A stretch of 64,000 nt of DNA, taken from NCBI GenBank assembly GCA_963969495.1, contig OZ018321.1, positions 68,399,035 to 68,463,034 on the forward strand, read 5' to 3'. The notes under the pieces are model-generated. The model had not been told where the DNA came from. It saw only the letters and a program-made list of their open reading frames with translations, and did no database searches. This DNA is from Ceratothoa steindachneri (Eukaryota > Arthropoda > Malacostraca > Isopoda > Cymothoidae). The stretch's first letter is position 1. The number at the start of each line of letters is the position of its first letter. Of this stretch, positions 10,607-20,882 are shown in pieces. The translations under genes were made by a program, and so were the position numbers.

Positions 10607-11440
10607 TTAATGCGCACGAACTCGTCCCGAGCACAAGGGACAGGCGGTAGCGACCCTGACCATCCCGTATCGGGACAGGTATCGTGCGCCAAGATCACTC
10701 AGACTGGGACATTCGACAAGAATGTGACGAACAGACTGGATGACGACGCAGTCGTCGCAATAGGGCGCTGGCGAACACTCAATCAGATAGCGATGCCTCA
10801 CACAAGTATGTCCGATTCGGAGACGACAGAAAGCGACCTGAAGCCGTCGCGGCATTTGTGGATAGGTCCATTCGAACAGTTGCGGTGCAATAGCACGCAA
10901 CTTTAAGCTCCCTTCTACCGTCTCCCATCTTCTTTGCCAAGAGGCCCGAAGAGCTGGCCATATTCCTGCCATGTAGTCGGCGAGAGGAAGAGCGAAACGC
11001 TGGTCCGGTTGCAGAGTCCTCGCGGACTCTTTGGCGCCCTAATCGGTGCGCTCATTCCACGCAATTCCTACATGTCCAGGAACCCAGCAGAAGATAATCT
11101 TGACATCTGCCCGGCTTGCCAAAGCCGTGACGTCACGAATATTGCGTACCAGGGTAGCCGAGATTCCAATGCCCCGAGAGCACTCAGAGCTCTTTGTGAG
11201 TCGCTATAGATCACAATCCAGTCCCGAACCAGGCACGTGGCGTAATCTCCCGTAACGAGTGGTGTATTGCCCCTAGCTCGGCCGAGAAGACGGACGCAGC
11301 ACCTGGCAGAGCTCCGATGACTTTAAACAGAGGGGATACGGCGTGGAAGCTGACCCCCTCTTATGACTTGGAGCCATCCGTATACACTGGCACAGTTACA
11401 GCGTGACTCGAGGTGTGCCCTTAAAAGGTGAATGCTTTTT
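10607..11440 (-). pseudogene. L-A RNase H and C-terminal Cys/His block (copy C)
   Basis: The 121-codon frame 10607-10972 contains CRLRIGHTCVRHRYLIE, SPAPYCDDCV and SVRHILVECPSLSDL. This is the clearest example here of the Cys/His block (C..C, H, C). Upstream, to about 11440, the RNase H core is in pieces across frames: YTDGSKS, EGVSFHAVSPLFKV and AELGAIHHSLREI, with several stops and shifts. The role is the same as in copy B. Confidence 0.8.
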
Positions 11441-11559
11441 TCCCGGTGACGTACAAGCTTTGGTGGCGTGCTGGGCAGAACCAGGGGCGCCACCGGTCCA
11501 AGAGCTATATCTAGCTCTCGAAGGAGTTTCCTGGCCCTAAACCCAAAGGGCTTAGGGTA

Positions 11560-12508
11560 TGACTGGCATCTCTTCCCGGAATAGGCACCGTCGAGATCAG
11601 CTGCAGTAAAAGCTGTTCGCAATTGAGGGAGGCGTTGGGCTTGTAAATATTCATATAGAAAGACTGGGAGGCGTCCCCTCGCCCCTATCGTGTGGAGAAT
11701 CTCCATGATACCGTATCGCCATGCGGTATCATAGGCCTTCTCCAGATCGAAAAACACCGTGGCGTAGTGCTGTCTACGAAGAAAAGCCTCGCAGACACCA
11801 TTTTCCAGTCGGAGCAGAGCATCCAACGTGGAGTGGAACTTGCGCAAGCCTCACTGTGCGGAAGACAGATGGCCTTCGCTGTCTAGGAAAAAGGCTAATC
11901 TAACATTTACCAATTTCTCCATCAACTTGCACACGCAAGAGGTTAGAGAGATTGGGCGGAAACCGGTCGGAGTAGAGTGATCTCTCCCCGGTTTGCGAAA
12001 GGCGAGCACAGTAGTGATTCGCCAGGAGTCTGGAAGAAGACCTTCCACCCAGATTCTGTTGAACAAATCTAACAGAAAGTCCATGCCTCGACCGGACCAT
12101 GGGCGGTGTTCGCGCATGAAGCGAGAGCGGGACGCAACTCACTCACAGTAAACTTGTCGTTGAAGGGTTCTCCGCCTCTTGAGATAAAAGTCCAGCCTGC
12201 GGCCTTCCGCGACATCACGACGTGCATTGAATTCTGGCGGAGCAGCATCATGGCTAGAGAATGCGGAAAAAGCGGTCGCTAAGGTGTCTGCCACGGACGC
12301 GGGGTCCGAGATTGCGGTCCCATTCTCCTGGAGAACGGGAGGGGGGTCCTGCGAGAACTTGCCCTGAAACCTTTTGACTCACTTCCACACCTCAGCAAAA
12401 GGGGTCTTCCCGTTAAGTGAAGACACGTATGTCCGCTAAGAAGAGCGGCGGGCGTGCTTGGAAATATACCGGAACCTAGCCCTAGCCCGACGAAATTCAG
12501 CGACAGTT
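11560..12508 (-). pseudogene. L-A reverse transcriptase fragment
   Basis: The minus-strand frames at 11851-12117 and 11323-11847 give LPDSWRITTVLAFRKPGRD, TGFRPISLTSCVCKLMEKL, SEGHLSSAQ, RKFHSTLDALLRLENGV and FFDLEKAYDTAWRYGIM. These correspond to non-LTR RT blocks 0-3. The Asp of FDLEKAYD is the first palm aspartate. After LYEYLQAQRLPQLRTAF the sequence passes almost directly into RNase H-adjacent sequence near 11470. Blocks 4-7, with the second catalytic pair, are therefore deleted. A one-base shift separates the two frames at 11850. Upstream frames (12150-12500) are broken by several stops. Confidence 0.85.
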
Positions 12509-12889
12509 AAATTGTTGCATCATAACATAGGAGTATATGCAATACCATGCAACGATTGCAATAAAGTTTATATAGGGGAAATGGGGAGAAATCTAGACAT
12601 GAGATTGTATGAACACAAAAGAGATATTAGAGTGGGCAGCGAAAGCAGTAGAATATTTTGCCATGTCAGAGACTCGAATCATTCGATCGATTTTAATGGA
12701 AGTAAAATGGTATTTAAATCGGCTAATTATGTTAAGAGAAGATTCGTAGAATCGAGCTTGATATCGTCAGTTCCCAATTTAAATCTATCTGGGGTTCAAT
12801 TTTCTTTTAATCCTGTAATACGAAAGCAAATAAACATAATAGTAAAATGTCTGCCCTTCAATATGTGCAGCCTAACCCCCCCTAATTAG
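12509..12889 (+). pseudogene. GIY-YIG endonuclease domain of a Penelope-like element
   Basis: The frame (open from 12458, with its first part being L-A sequence) gives GVYAIPCNDCNKVYIGEMGR. This is the GIY...YIG signature with the Cys pair (C-x2-C) that Penelope-like nucleases carry between the two halves. It is followed by NLDMRLYEHKRDIR (the conserved Arg and H-x3-R region), then FCHVRDSNHSIDF and RRFVESSLIS, where the Glu of the nuclease fold is expected. The frame ends normally at 12889. This nuclease nicks the target DNA for retrotransposition. The reverse transcriptase that should precede it is absent, so the fragment is not functional, although the domain itself has no stop. Confidence 0.88.
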
Positions 12890-13057
12890 TCACAAGTAGG
12901 GGATTGAGAAAAAAAGAGGGGATCTTTCACGACCTGACCCTGTGTTATGTTTGTAAGCACTTTTCTTATATTTTCTATCCAGTGGCAGTTGAAAAAGGGT
13001 GTGAGATACCCTGAAACTGTTCTGAATTAAATTTTCTTCCGATAATGTGGTTTAATT

Positions 13058-13060
<3 letters not shown>
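12509..13060 (+). mobile_element. Penelope-like element, 5'-truncated 3' end
   Basis: This is the endonuclease-coding end and 3' UTR of a Penelope-like retroelement on the plus strand. It joins the minus-strand L-A copy C at about 12508 and runs straight into (TA)40 at 13061. Severe 5' truncation is usual for these elements. The 3' UTR includes a run of short frames and ends TTAATTCCT. Confidence 0.8.

Positions 13061-13140
<80 letters not shown>
13061..13140. repeat. (TA)40 microsatellite
   Basis: Eighty bp of uninterrupted TA lie exactly between the Penelope-like 3' end and the truncated LTR element. The frames reading IYIYIY across it are artefacts. Confidence 0.98.
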
Positions 13141-13144
<4 letters not shown>

Positions 13145-13344
13145 ATTAACGTGGAGAACCTTCGCTCCCGCCGGAGTATGGATGAGGTAATCCACGGGTC
13201 CTTTAGCCTCGAGGACGGGGTAGGGTCCCTTTCACTGGCTAAGGATTTGGTTGCTTCCCGTGGGAAGTAGCACCAGCACCTTCGCGACCCGCTTGAATTT
13301 TCGTTCCTCTGACCTAAGGTCGAATTAGGTCTCAAACCTCTCAA
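13141..13344 (-). pseudogene. Integrase C-terminal remnant (copy 1)
   Basis: One minus-strand frame reads KRVAKVLVLLPTGSNQIL, then after a TGA reads KGPYPVLEAKGPVDYLIH and AKVLHVN. This is the post-catalytic integrase tail (LVLLPT, WKGPxxVLE, DY, FHVN) seen again at 43934-43780, where the RT frame follows it. The catalytic core that should lie between protease and this tail is gone, with the deletion near 13345. The 94-codon frame over the same bases is a shifted reading. Confidence 0.7.
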
Positions 13345-13383
13345 TAAGTCCTTCTTTACGGGATACGAGACTCTTTTGTTGCC

Positions 13384-14070
13384 TCAAGTGGACTCATGCT
13401 CGAGGGCTTTAGTTTTCTCCCAAAAGAAGGGGAGAGTTGCGCACTCCTTCTGAGCGCGGGAAAACTTATCACTCCGGAGTGTTTGGAACTCCGGGTCAAT
13501 AGGGGTTTTCAGGGGAACAAGTTCACGGGATCCCAGGGCTGCCTGTGTACGGATAATCACGGGCTGGGCCACGGCATGGTCGTAAATTACGGGGTTCTGA
13601 CCGAATAAAACGGAGCAGAACTGGATTGGGGCCGCTACCACTTCGGCCCAACCGGACATATAGTCACACTCGATGTGAAAACGAATTACTGGGAAACGAC
13701 TCGCCCGGCCAAAGTAGTCGTGAACCACCGCAAATTTCATGTGGCCGGGCCCAACAGTGGGAAGTAGGTCCTCAGACACTATAATACAGGTGCACCCGGT
13801 GCCACGGACGAGAGTGGATACTCGGCGACCGTTCACAGTTCCGAACTCGAACTTTAATCCACCAGGGTTGTTCTCACTAAAGAGAAAATTTACCTGATTG
13901 ACCGGGTCTTTGGTGGGCGAGGGAGGTTCGGGAGTCTTCTGAGGCGACGGAGGAGGATCAGGGGCGGCCCAGATTTGGTGTACTTGGTGGGACTGGGAGT
14001 TTGCGAATCGGGAGTTTTGAGGACAGTTCGTGCGGTAATGGCCGCGAACTTGGCAGGTGTAGCAGACCAT
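13384..14070 (-). pseudogene. Gag zinc knuckle and aspartic protease (copy 1)
   Basis: This 228-codon frame starts with a perfect knuckle, CYTCQVRGHYRTNC (C-x2-C-x4-H-x4-C). A proline-rich linker (DPPPSPQKTPEPPSP) follows, then the retroviral-type aspartic protease. The active-site region reads STLVRGTGCTCIIVSEDLL, with Gly where the catalytic Asp of DTG is expected, so the protease would be inactive. The homologous site in copy 2 reads KDTRCTC, a different lesion. The protein continues to RAQKECATLPFFWEKTKA, the region that leads into integrase. Confidence 0.82.
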
Positions 14071-14489
14071 CGGGTTCTTTTAGTACGGCACAACCGGGGG
14101 AGAATAAACTAGGGGCTTAACGTCTCGTTGTTCCGATGGATGGAAGTTTCTTGGCTTCGAGGGACTAGGAGCTTCGGTAAATCTTGGAACCGATTTAGGG
14201 GGGTCTTAGGGACATCAAATTTAGTTTTGTGGGGCAATTGGGGAGCCTTTTTAACATCCTTAGGGTATAAATCGTGACTACCCGCGTAGAAATCGGCCTT
14301 TTACAAGCACTCCTTGAAAGTGGCGCAACGTTTATCCTTATGGAAGGCGAGAATTTAGGGAGCCACGGCAGCTAAAAGCTGATCCCTTAGGAAGAAGTCC
14401 AGAAGGCACTCGTAGACCTGGGAAATCTTGCACGCATCCAGCCAACACTGAAGGTTTCTTTAAAGGATGTACCCGTGTTGTCGAAATGT

Positions 14490-15100
14490 TTAGCCAGGGC
14501 GTATCCTTTCCTGCCGGAATCTGGAGCGGTAGAATTCGCTATTGATGTGAACAGCGGCTAGAAATTCGGACATTAACGTGGAATAGTCCAAAGTTGCTTG
14601 CGGAGGAAGGGATACGAAGATATCCTTTAACTTGGCACTTAGAAGGGGAAGTAAGCGAGCGACGCCATCATTTTCGAGATCCCATCTATTGGTCTGAAAG
14701 ATTCTCTCAAAATGGGCCAAAAATGACCCCAAATCCTTTCCATCATTGAAAGAGGGAAGGTGGACTAAAGGAGTTTGGGGAATTTCAGCCCGGTAACCGA
14801 TGGACTGAGAATCCATTTGATTTCGGCTCATTTCCAGCTCATGCTGCCTAATTTGTTCACGTTCTTCCATCTCCATCTTCAGTTTGTTCTCCTCCATTTT
14901 GTTCTTTTCCATCTCCATCTTCAGTTTGTTTTTCATTTCCGTTTTCAGTTCGTTCTCCTCGATCTCCAGTTTGTTCTCCTCCATCTCCATTTCCCTTCGC
15001 TTTGCCCGTTCGTTCCTCTCTTCTTCCTGTACGTAATTTATCAGGTCTTTGCCCGAAAGATCTAACATTTCACCCTGACTCTTAATTTTTCAAAGGATGA
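14490..15100 (-). pseudogene. Gag of Ty3-type LTR element (copy 1)
   Basis: It begins MSSFEKLRVR near 15098. A one-base shift before GEMLDLSGKDLINYVQEEER puts the rest in the 192-codon frame 14490-15068. A highly charged Glu/Lys/Met-rich coiled coil (about residues 15-85) is followed by a capsid-like region with PLVHLPSFNDGKDLGSFLAH, FERIFQTNRW and LDYSTLMSEFLAAV. These match the pattern of Ty3-group Gag. The downstream nucleocapsid link (14070-14490) contains stops. Copy 2 begins MSSFEHFRQQGEI, with the same SGKDL and QEEE blocks. Confidence 0.8.
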
Positions 15101-15503
15101 CATTTTTACGCAGTTAACTGAAGGAACACTGATACGCGAAACAAATACTTAAATATTCGTGAAGGCCTTGATCACCCCCAAAAAATATTATGATACAGCT
15201 ACCTAACTCTGATGTTTCTAAGCGAAAAAAATTTTTAAAATGGTCCTACCGGAATTAGGACACCTAAGACCTTAACTCTTTTGGATTAATAACCAGGAGA
15301 GTCTCCAAAATTCGAACACAATAAAAAAAAAATTAATTACCTGGGGTCCAACACAAAATCTAAATAGATTACGTTTTACTGCTTTGCAAATAACTTGAAC
15401 TTACCTTCTGCCAATGCAATACAAAAATTAAAATAAAAGGGACGTACGTGAATAACAAGTGAACTTCTAATGTCGAAATTAAAATGACACGGGGTCGTAA
15501 AAA

Positions 15504-15523
15504 CCCTAACACACTTGACACCA
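15504..15523 (-). promoter_or_regulatory. Primer-binding site of LTR element copy 1
   Basis: The minus strand reads TGGTGTCAAGTGTGTTAGGG. The TGG start fits pairing with a tRNA 3' CCA. Copy 2 has TGGTGTCAGG at the equivalent place. The priming tRNA is not identified. Confidence 0.65.
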
Positions 15524-15546
15524 GAATTATATAATATGTATATTAA

Positions 15547-15550
<4 letters not shown>

Positions 15551-15614
<64 letters not shown>
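15551..15614. repeat. (TA)n tract inside the LTR region of copy 1
   Basis: This is a TA tract with one TG interruption at about 15595. It starts 27 bp beyond the primer-binding site, so it lies within the 5' LTR, as does the tract in copy 2. Confidence 0.95.
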
Positions 15615-16530
15615 GATGTCATGGTATCCCATTAAATTATATCAATACCATATTATATTTATGGGAGAGGACCACTAGCTTGAAGGCGAACCGACAAAAA
15701 GGACGGAAAGCCACGCGTTCAGACAGGCTGAGTAACGAGAGAGTGCAACGAGGTCAGGCAAATTATGGACAATGTCAAAGTTCAAGGTTATTTAAAGAGA
15801 CTTTTACAAAAATAGAATTTTATTTACACAAAAAAATTAATAAGAGAATTGAAGGGTAAAATTACCTCAGAGAATTAACGGCCAAAAATCACATCTATAA
15901 ACTAAGAGGGGAAGATTAACTCAATTGGATTACTGAAGGGGGGAGGGGGTTTGGCTTACGGATGTCTTGTGCTCTTGAGGTGAGGCTGCTCGAACTTCAA
16001 AGCGAGAGGTTGGAGTGATGACGGTTTTTTCTAATAGCAAGGGGGGGGGGTAACTTCCAGTCCAGGGGAGAGTATTTCGGCTACCCGGAATGAGTTGGGC
16101 TTCGAAGGAGTTGATGAAAGAAGTCGGTAAAATCACTCGGGGCGATCTTTCAGTGGAATTACCTCCTGGCTGGGGCTAATTCCAAATACACAAAATAGTC
16201 CAGCTGTGACTTTGCTTTGTTGCTTGCACTTGAATTGGAACCATGGGAAAATCTTCTTGGTTCTGGTGAGACTTCTCAACTCTGTGTCTTCCGGGGAGTC
16301 GAGCGTTATTTATACCCGAGGTTCTCCCCGGAGTTGGGGGTTAGCGTGAAACAGCTCTACTCTCAAAGGTCTCGAATCTTCTGGCAGAGCTATTTTAGCC
16401 TGCATAAAGATGAATCGTTGGGGACTCGATTGGTGGCTACCGCTTGTGGAAGGTGAAGGCGGGGGGGGGGGGGTAAGCTTACCACTTTAGACCTAGCCGG
16501 GCCCTTTGCTGCACATGGGAGTTCATTTCT
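15615..16530. other. LTR-like or unassigned sequence right of copy 1
   Basis: No coding motif is visible. A G10 run at 16041-16050 and a G14 run at 16461-16474 stand out. By position it should be the 5' LTR plus flank of copy 1, but I could not align it convincingly with the LTR of copy 2 beyond the TA tract. Confidence 0.35.
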
Positions 16531-16539
16531 GCTAAAGAT

Positions 16540-18480
16540 CTTCCACGTGGGGATTCTCTTACAATCTCCATTGGAGAATTCTTATCAGACAGCTTTAAAT
16601 TTGATAGAGGAATACCACAAGGTTTAATATTGTCACCTATTTTATACACTACTTTCAACAATGACATGCCTCAATTAATAAACTGCAATATATCCTGTTT
16701 TGCAGATGATCAGGCAATATACACCAGTGGGAACACACTACAGGACGCTGAAGAAAATCTTCAAAGAGCCGTTAATAAAATAAAAGATTTATGTGACACA
16801 TGGGGAACTACAATTAACATTAATAAAACTAAACTAATGTATTTTACAAATCAAAGAATAGTTAGAACACCAATTATATCAATAAATAACTAAAGAATAA
16901 AAGATGTTAAAGAAAATAAGTTTCTAGGTCTCTTTTTTGATGCACCTTACTTGACCTGGAAATGTCATATAAATTACCTTGTATTAAATTGCCAAAAACG
17001 CCTGAATATACTAAAATATTTCAGTAAATTATCATACGGAGCTAACCAAAAGTAATTACTAATATTTCTCAAGGCATATATTATCATCAAGATACAATAT
17101 GGAGGTGAAGTTTCTGATTCCGCCTGCCAATCTGTAAAAAAGAAACTAGATGTTATTGTTAATGCAGGAATTAGAATTAGCATTGGAGCAATGAGGTCTT
17201 CTCCCATTGCCTCTCTTTATGGTGTAACTTGTATGCTACTACTTCAGTATCAGGGAGGTTTTATTAGCATGAAGTACTTTTTAAAAATACTCGCATCACC
17301 AAATAACCATATTTTGAAAGAAAACTTCAATATTCACAAAAAAGCTGTCACAGAAGTTATGTGGACTACCCGAAACAAACCGCCTTATTATTATAGAGCT
17401 ATCAATCTATGTAATAAACTTGGCATAGACCACTTCATATATAGGAAATCCTATATCAGTAATATACCACCTTGGAAAAACATGAAATTACCGATACAAT
17501 CGAATTTATCAATAACTTACCCCAAATCAATGTCAAATATTAGCAAAACACTAATACAAGATTATATCAACAACAATTTTACCGGAATCCCAAAAATATT
17601 TACCGATGGATCTAAAGTACTCCTAAACGATAAATACTCATGTTCAGCTGCTATCTTTATTCAAGACTCTGGTCAGTGTTACTCTTAGAAATTAGATGGA
17701 GATCATGCCGTACTTTTCACTGAACTATTTGCTATTAAAAAGGCACTTAGTCATTGCAAACACTACTATGCCACATCTGCTGTTATACTTACTGACTCAG
17801 AATCTAGCCTCTATATATTAGAAGACCACAGGACAAGCCAAACATACTCAAACCTAGTTAATGAAATAATATCATTGTGGTATTCCCTTCAGAGCAACAA
17901 TCATAAAATATATTTTTAATGGATATCCTCTCACATAGGGATAGTGGAAAATGAAAAAGCAGACCTATTAGCTAAAGCCCCCTACAATTTTAATAACAAT
18001 GAAACCACTCCATTCTGTAAAAGCGAAATTGTAAACTTATTAAGAGAGAAGATACAAAAAAAATACTCCTATTTGGGAAAGATCTGTAATTTCTACTCAA
18101 TTTGGTGAAATAAAAAACAAATTCAAGCATTCGCCATGGTCATTTGATAAACATAGGAGACTCGAAACTGCACTTGTCAGACTGAGATCAGGACATGAAG
18201 GCTTAAATTGCTACCTAAACAAAATTAAGTGAAAAAACTCACCAAATTGTGATCCCTGCGATTTACCTGAGACTGTAAAACATTTTCTATTAGAATGTCC
18301 CGCTTATAATATAAAAAGACAAAAAATGATAGGCAATCTAAGCTTACTGAATATAAAAAATATAACTCTCAACTCTTTTGGGAGGAGGTGGTTTCAGCTC
18401 ACATACCCAAGAAAAAGATAAAAAAATACTTCTTAAATTTCTTGCTTCTAGTAGAAAATTATCAAAATTATAAAACTTAA
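16540..18480 (+). pseudogene. LINE (L-C) ORF2: RT palm and RNase H, broken
   Basis: The plus strand reads SDSFKFDRGIPQGLILSPIL (RT block with PQG), CFADDQAIYTSG (the catalytic FADD box, about 16697-16732), NINKTKLMYF, NKFLGLFFD and INYLVLNCQKRLNILKY. From 17191 a 165-codon frame leads into RNase H: FTDGSKVLLND (Asp), then past a TAG at 17686 ELFAIKKALSH (Glu), LTDSESSLYIL (Asp), and past a TAA WISSHIGIVENEKADLLAKA (His/Asp). The C-terminal Cys/His region is in shreds. The RT N-terminus and endonuclease are missing because the copy starts at the junction with the LTR element. Composition and strand match ORF1 at 7190-8612. Confidence 0.85.
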
Positions 18481-18902
18481 ACTGCTTAAAAATAATGAAT
18501 ATATTACTATTATAGGTACCTAGTATACACCAACTTGATTATCACAATAACTATAAATAACTCAATATCCATAAACTAAGTCTGCTTGATCAGTCACTAT
18601 TTTACCTTAATTAACCGATTAACAAATTTAACTTGTCTATAAATAGCTACGTAAATGTTACCTTTGACTAAATACAGTCAAGAATATATTCTGGTTGAAA
18701 TATTAAGGATACTAACAAGGTTCCACTTCTTTTCTGAAGCCCTATGGAGAGGAGCCCCATAGGTGAAGATTGGTGTGGGTTTCTATTCTATTAACTATTA
18801 CTATCACTTTCAATTATCTCAGGAACCAGATGTAGCTCAAAATTAATAGATATCTTTAAACTTATTTATACAGGTATTCACCTTTAAAAGAGAAATCGGT
18901 AG

Positions 18903-19516
18903 GCTACAATTTTGGGCTACAATATATCTCTTATGACGTCAGACGGTAGCGTCAGATGTGAACAATATCGGCGTTTATAGTTTTTTTCTAAGTTAGGTAA
19001 GGTTTCTTGATGTCTTTTATTGTTTTTTGTTTGGTTTTCGTATTTTTTGTTTACTGCTAACGATAACAGCTTCTTACTGGCAACATCGTAGTTTATAAAT
19101 AGGACCCGTTTTGCAAATGTTTTTCTTTTTTCGTGCTCTCCATGTGCTTCCTTGTTATTCGAATTCGGCTTTACTTTGTATGATCGCAAAAAGCTTTTAG
19201 ATTATCTAGAGGCGCATAAACTAATCAAGAAACCCATAAAAGTAAGAATTGTTTGTTATTAGGTTAGGAGGTTCTGCCAGTAAAAAGCTGTTGGGGAGAA
19301 ACCCCCCCCAGTAAATTCAAGGGGACTGCTAGTGGGGGAGATATCACTGCAGGGGACCACCCTGCGATTATCCTGAGTTTCAATCAATTGGGGCGGGGTC
19401 TAGGGGGCGCAGCCCCCCAGTATATACTCATAGAAAAAAATATACCGCCGATATTGTTAACATCTGACGCTAACGTCTGACGTCATAATAGATATGCTGT
19501 AGCCCAAAGTTGTAGC
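18903..19516. mobile_element. Non-autonomous element with long inverted repeats (614 bp)
   Basis: The left end (GCTACAATTTTGGGCTACAA) and the reverse complement of the right end (GCTACAACTTTGGGCTACAG) match for about 90 bp with about ten differences. Both contain TATGACGTCAGACG and GATATTGTT or its complement. The interior has a GC-rich block with a palindrome-like GGGGGCGCAGCCCCCC near 19400 and runs of C. A 90-codon frame (18917-19189, minus) lies across the left repeat but has no recognised motif. Target duplication is unclear, so the superfamily is not assigned. Confidence 0.75.
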
Positions 19517-20882
19517 TGACTAACAGCGCCATCTACCGTGTGCCCCGAATCTGAAGTGTTACCGAGAAATCCTTAAGATTTTACATATTAAAATAAATTA
19601 ATAAGATAAAAAAAAGGAAAGAAGAGAGAGAATCATTAGCTCACCTAATTATAATATAAACTCATAATTATACCAATTATACAGTGCAGCAAACTGTGTA
19701 ATGTCTAACTCTCTTAAGACCCACTATCATTAACACACCTCCAAAAACGCGAATTAATGAAGAACAAATAAAAAAATACTGGTCTGGTGGGAAGACACCC
19801 CTCCACGAAAAAAAAATTATACCAGTAATCTAAGAATGGCAGCTATCCTTCTCTAAGATTAGGTAGTCACTATATTTAAACTTATATATGTAGAATATTC
19901 CCTAAATTTTCACTTGTTTAAAACTTGTAAGGAACCACCCTGGTATGACTTTTATTTTAACAAAATACAAAATTAGTTGAACACAAAGTTTAAACGTATG
20001 AAAACACGACCAAGAACGAACCGATTCGTAACTGAGACTGAGGTGCGTCTTTTTTATGCCTTATGTTAATGTCGCACGTCGGTTTGACAGTCAGGGCGTA
20101 GAAGGGTTGACACTTGAATCATGTTTCATTAGTCGTGGCATTATTTTACCAATGCTCTTCTTCTGATAATGATTGCAAATTTGTCATCAAAATCAAACCC
20201 AACCAAATTTTTTATACACGTTAATCAAAATATTAATTATGTTATTTGTATATATTTCCAAACCAAGTAGAGCATGACAGCGCTAGCTAAATCTTTTTTG
20301 GTTTGAATGACCATTAAAACCAATTCGTTGTTATAAAAATTGGCAAGGCTTTAGCCTTTTACTAAGTGTTAAACAAACCTTCCACTGGGTTTTAACTTTT
20401 TTATTCAGTATTTACTTCAAGCTACAAACTTTAATGATTGTAAAGGTCAAATTTTCCGTGTATTAAAGAGGGAGATGGGGTGGGCAGTTAGTAATTGTGT
20501 ACACTTTTATGAGTGACCATAAAAAGTTTGAGATAAGCTGAAAGGTGGGCGAACTTTTCCAAACTGATGGTGACCAATTACCAAAAAATAGGACGGGTTA
20601 TAGACAAGGTTGCTGTCTAATATCGATTGATATTATTCCATAAAACCGATAAAAAACTTAATTTAAATATAAATATTTGATTTTTCTGTCTCGCGCAGCA
20701 GCACTACAATATGGCTTAGCGAGGTAACTTCCCAGCATCCAATATTCGCGCTGAAACTCCCATGAAATAGTTCATTATATTTTGCTGAAAAAGATTAACG
20801 TGCACTGGGCATTAATATTTTAGAATGTAGGTCTATTAATGTTAGTCACGCGCAAGGCCACTTTTTGATTTTTTAATTTTAG
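19517..20882. other. Gap with no recognised feature
   Basis: AT-rich sequence. No frame longer than 60 codons and no family motif was seen on either strand. Confidence 0.45.

Larger units (their letters stand above)
10331..12508 (-). mobile_element. L-A LINE copy C (RT to 3' end, internally deleted)
   Basis: This is the longest minus-strand L-A copy. From 12508 it runs through the endonuclease-RT linker (RARARFRYISKHARR, YVSSLNGKTPFAEVWK), the RT fingers and first palm motifs, then jumps to RNase H, the Cys/His block and the 3' UTR, ending at 10331. RT motifs containing the catalytic YADD-type box are missing, so the copy is dead. A T-rich 20-bp spacer (10308-10330) separates it from copy B. 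Its 5' side stops where the Penelope-like fragment begins. Confidence 0.82.
13141..16530 (-). mobile_element. Decayed Ty3-type (Gmr1-like) LTR element, copy 1
   Basis: Read from right to left: an LTR-like region with an internal TA tract (about 15524-16530), a primer-binding site (15523-15504), Gag (about 15100-14490), zinc knuckle and protease (14070-13384), then the C-terminal end of integrase (about 13340-13141). The integrase core is deleted, and everything downstream (RT, RNase H, 3' LTR) is missing at the (TA)40. Its Gag N-terminus, protease and integrase C-terminus are homologous to copy 2 (41661-47640), where integrase precedes RT. The outer right boundary is uncertain; 16530 is where LINE L-C resumes. 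Confidence 0.75.

Noticed and set aside
13060..13344. 94-codon frame ending in IYIYIY
   Set aside because: Translation of the TA microsatellite plus a shifted reading of the integrase tail.
14775..15065. 96-codon hydrophobic plus-strand frame (FHLHLQFVL repeats)
   Set aside because: Antisense of the Glu/Lys-rich coiled coil of Gag.
15515..15859. 114-codon frame with IYIYIY
   Set aside because: Microsatellite artefact in the LTR region.
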